From: an uncultured Lachnospiraceae bacterium
Lineage (GTDB): Bacteria; Bacillota; Clostridia; Lachnospirales; Lachnospiraceae
Length of the DNA: 64,000 bases
Reading direction: 5' to 3'
NCBI GenBank assembly: GCA_902781505.1
Contig: CACZJL010000003.1
Location: forward strand, 62,001-126,000
Positions within the stretch are counted from its first letter, which is position 1, and each line of letters begins with the position of its first letter. The position numbers and the translations under genes are program-made. The notes beneath the pieces were generated by a model. It did no database searches. It saw nothing but the letters and a program-made list of their open reading frames with translations, and had not been told where the DNA came from. This document shows, in pieces, positions 61,396 through 64,000 of the stretch.

Positions 61396-62838
61396 ATGGA
61401 TATCGCAGTCATTATTTATATCCTTGGCTACATTATCGCCTTCCTCGGAGGTTTCATGTTTGTCCCGGCTACAGCAGGTCTGTTCATGGGAGAGGCAATG
61501 ATTTCTCTGGTCTACGCCTGCTGCGGACTGATTTATATCTCCGGCGGCATACTGATTACATTCCACAAGCCAAAGAACATGAACCTGTTTTCAAGAGAAG
61601 GTGCTGCTGCCGTAGCATTAGGCTGGATTGTCCTGTCGCTGCTCGGCGCTGTGCCATTTGTCATCACTGGCGATATTCCAAGCTATGTCGATGCTGTATT
61701 TGAAACAATTTCCGGCTTTACAACAACCGGTTCCTCAATTCTCACCAATGTGGAAGGTCTTACCAAAACCTCACTGTTCTGGCGTTCCTTCACACACTGG
61801 GTCGGCGGTATGGGTGTATTTGTCTTCATCATAATGATTGCCCCGATGATGGGTGGTCAGAATATGAACCTGATGAAGGCCGAATCTCCTGGTCCGGACG
61901 TTGGCAAATTCGTGCCTCACGTTCGCGACACAGCGAAGATTTTGTATCGCCTGTATCTTGCAATTACCGTAGCAGAGATTATCTGTCTTCTGCTTGCCGG
62001 TATGCCACTGTTTGATTCCATCACCCTGACCTTCGGTTCCGTCGGTACCGGTGGTTTCGGTGTTAAGAACGATTCCTGCGCAAGCTACACGGCACTGCAG
62101 CAGAATATCATCACAGTGTTTATGATTCTTTCCGGTATCAACTATGTAGCTTACTTCTACCTAATCACCGGCAAGATTAAGGAAATCTTCAAAGTAGAGG
62201 AAATCCGCTGGTATCTTGGAATCATCTTAACTTCTGCCGTTGTGATTGCCGTAAACATCCGTTCCCTGTACGGAAGCTGGGAAGAGACCTTCCGTCACTC
62301 CTTCTTCCAGGTCGGAACCATCATCACAACGACAGGTTACGCTACAACCGACTTTGACCTGTGGCCTTCCCTTTCGAAGTTCATCCTCGTCCTGCTGATG
62401 ATCGTGGGGGCCTGCGCCGGTTCCACCGGTGGCGGTATGAAGGTCTCCCGCTGGATTATCCTGACCAAGTCCGCAATCAAGGAACTTTCCTTAGTGGTAC
62501 ATCCGCACGCCGTCAAGAAAATCCGCATGGACAACCGTGCCGTTCCTCACAACGTGCTTCGTTCCACGAACACCTACTTTGTCATTTACTTTATGACACT
62601 GATGGCCTCCGTTCTTCTCATCTCCATCGATAACTTCGACTTTGAGACGAACTTCACCGCCGTCGCTGCAACCTTAAACAACATCGGTCCCGGCCTTGCG
62701 AAAGTCGGCCCGACCATGAACTTCTTCAACTTTTCAGCATTTTCCAAAGTCATCATGATGTTTGACATGCTTGCCGGAAGACTCGAACTCTTCCCAATCA
62801 TGATCCTCTTTTTCCCACAGGCCTGGAGAAAGCACTGA
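61396..62838 (+). CDS. trkH: Trk potassium uptake channel subunit TrkH
   Basis: This 480-residue membrane protein has about ten helices and four K+-selectivity P-loop repeats (SGFTTTGSSILT, GSVGTGGFGVKN, TITTTGYATTDFD and the final LNNIGPGLAKVGP). It imports K+ together with TrkA. The C-terminus FFPQAWRKH is the usual end. The gene is followed by a strong hairpin terminator. Confidence 0.95.
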   Translation: MDIAVIIYILGYIIAFLGGFMFVPATAGLFMGEAMISLVYACCGLIYISGGILITFHKPKNMNLFSREGAAAVALGWIVLSLLGAVPFVITGDIPSYVDAVFETISGFTTTGSSILTNVEGLTKTSLFWRSFTHWVGGMGVFVFIIMIAPMMGGQNMNLMKAESPGPDVGKFVPHVRDTAKILYRLYLAITVAEIICLLLAGMPLFDSITLTFGSVGTGGFGVKNDSCASYTALQQNIITVFMILSGINYVAYFYLITGKIKEIFKVEEIRWYLGIILTSAVVIAVNIRSLYGSWEETFRHSFFQVGTIITTTGYATTDFDLWPSLSKFILVLLMIVGACAGSTGGGMKVSRWIILTKSAIKELSLVVHPHAVKKIRMDNRAVPHNVLRSTNTYFVIYFMTLMASVLLISIDNFDFETNFTAVAATLNNIGPGLAKVGPTMNFFNFSAFSKVIMMFDMLAGRLELFPIMILFFPQAWRKH

Positions 62839-62850
62839 GTGTGGCATCTA

Positions 62851-62895
62851 AAAAGGGCGATATTTTATCTTTTAAAGATAAGATATCGCCCTTTT
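62851..62895 (+). terminator. bidirectional terminator between trkH and capA-like gene
   Basis: An AAAAGGGCGATATTTTATCTT/AAGATAAGATATCGCCCTTTT stem has A and T runs on both sides and so serves both converging genes. Confidence 0.85.
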
Positions 62896-62939
62896 AATCT
62901 ACTTTTTCGCCACAACCGCCACCGTGCGGCCGCCACACA

Positions 62940-64000
62940 TTATGCTCCGTTTGACTTCGCAATCCGGACACCGCAGTCACACATCTCCTGCTCCTGTCCC
63001 GGCTCGCCTACAATCTTATTCCATAGATTTCTGAAATAAGAAGCCTGCGCCATCTCAGGATAACATGCAGCATGCTTGTGTTGCGCAGCCAGCGTATCCG
63101 TGTAATCATCTAACAGATAAACCCTCTCCTTATCATCGGTAAACCAGGTCACAACCGGAATAAAGTTATATTCTGAAACTCTCGTTCCGTCATCATCCTT
63201 CACAATCTTCACATCAGCAAGTCCGCCGAGCAGTCGCTCCGGGCGGTCCTGCGCAGAGAGCAGATTTCCGCAGGAATAATAGACAACCGCAGAATTCCCG
63301 GCATCCGTTGTCACCTTACCGTAAGGTTCGACAACATGTGGATGCGCACAGATAATCAAATCCGCGCCTGAATCAATACAGTGCTCAATGACTTCCACCT
63401 GATAGGCAGAAGGCGTATACTGATACTCCGTTCCGATATGAAGGAAACAGATCGTCATATCCGCTTCCTTTTCAGCGGTCTGAATATCTTCAAGAAGCTT
63501 ATCTTCATCCTCTAACGTATTCACCGTGTAACACAGGTCATCCGGCACCGTAATGCCATTCGTCCCATAGGTGTAGTTAAACATTGCCAGCTTCACACCC
63601 TTGCTCTCAACATAATTGATTTTGTTATAATCCTCCGGTGTCTTGTTTAAACCAAGCAGCAGAGGCTCCTTGTCCGACCAGTAATCAAGCATCGACTGAA
63701 CGCCGTAATTCCGCTTGTCATATGTATGATTGGTCGCACCTAAAACTACGTCAAATCCGGCATTGATAATCGCATCGCCCATTTCCATCGGTGTACCAAA
63801 AGCCGGATAATTGCTGATTTGCTCGCGGTCCGCAACAAACATCGTCTCCTGGTTAATCACTGCAATATCCGCACTCTCAGTAAGCTCGCGAATCGGTTCA
63901 AACATATAATTAAAATCATATGTATCCGTTGCCTCATTATACGCTCTCTCATACACCCTGTTATGCACCAGATTATCACCGGTCGCCAGGAGGCTAATCT
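62940..64000 (-). CDS. CapA-family (PGA_cap) metallophosphoesterase-like protein, 5' end outside window
   Basis: At least 353 codons are visible. The frame stays open to the right edge, reading ISLLATGDNLVHNRVYERA, so the true start lies outside. Family motifs are TGDNLVH, GATNHTYDKRNYG (~85), CFLHIGTEYQYTPS (~185) and ICAHPHVVEPYG (~225). These are the metal ligands of a calcineurin-like fold. CapA proteins act outside the membrane in poly-gamma-glutamate or other capsule-like polymer synthesis. No capBC genes are visible, so the substrate is unknown. Any N-terminal membrane anchor is not in view. Confidence 0.85.
   Translation of the reverse strand, partial: ISLLATGDNLVHNRVYERAYNEATDTYDFNYMFEPIRELTESADIAVINQETMFVADREQISNYPAFGTPMEMGDAIINAGFDVVLGATNHTYDKRNYGVQSMLDYWSDKEPLLLGLNKTPEDYNKINYVESKGVKLAMFNYTYGTNGITVPDDLCYTVNTLEDEDKLLEDIQTAEKEADMTICFLHIGTEYQYTPSAYQVEVIEHCIDSGADLIICAHPHVVEPYGKVTTDAGNSAVVYYSCGNLLSAQDRPERLLGGLADVKIVKDDDGTRVSEYNFIPVVTWFTDDKERVYLLDDYTDTLAAQHKHAACYPEMAQASYFRNLWNKIVGEPGQEQEMCDCGVRIAKSNGA

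Overview
This 64 kb window looks like a chromosome segment of a low-to-mid GC Firmicute, most likely of class Clostridia (Lachnospiraceae-like). The support is CodY beside rpsB-tsf, MecA, a class III fructose-1,6-bisphosphatase, an Ile T-box leader, and consistent TTGACA/TATAAT promoters with GGAGG ribosome sites. No plasmid or phage hallmark genes are seen. Most genes are on the minus strand.

Layout. 1-13 kb is housekeeping: partial leuC, tRNA-Pro(CGG), an S66 carboxypeptidase with mecA, an AraC regulator, rpsB-tsf, codY, and a yifB-dprA-topA cluster. 13-21 kb is one gene for a ~2,630-residue protein with a type IV prepilin signal. 21-23 kb is a decayed Fic/HipA-like module. 23-25.6 kb holds a ketopantoate reductase, a membrane protein and an HD hydrolase. 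25.8-46.9 kb is a type IV pilus (T4P) locus. In transcription order it has three minor pilin-like genes, pilB, pilT, pilC, then pilA with an AT-rich glycosyltransferase pair and an integrase scrap, a K+ channel, pilD, pilM, pilN-like, pilO-like, and a second giant prepilin-type protein (2,106 aa). 47-64 kb holds upp, fbp, a hemolysin III homologue, an Ltp-domain membrane protein, a probable structured non-coding RNA, glgP, ileS with its T-box, trkA-trkH and a partial capA.

How the parts fit. The T4P genes give a compact Gram-positive machine: extension ATPase, retraction ATPase, platform protein, prepilin peptidase, PilM/N/O-like alignment proteins, a major pilin and minor pilins. Its unusual feature is two paralogous giant proteins. 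Each begins with a class III prepilin signal and pilin helix. Each then carries a common extracellular architecture of GLUG-like repeats, an Ig/Cna-B-like segment and a long repeat region resembling a right-handed beta-helix. I infer pilus-borne or pseudopilus-anchored giant adhesins. Their position within or next to the T4P locus, and their own promoters and terminators, support this. The pilA-proximal glycosyltransferases may decorate pilin. DprA, YifB/ComM and MecA in the same window are compatible with a link between T4P and DNA uptake, but no comEA or comEC is seen here.

The two strongest non-coding signals are a ~450-nt promoter-driven, helix-rich RNA between the Ltp-domain gene and glgP, and a pilA leader with competing GAAC/GTTC pairings.
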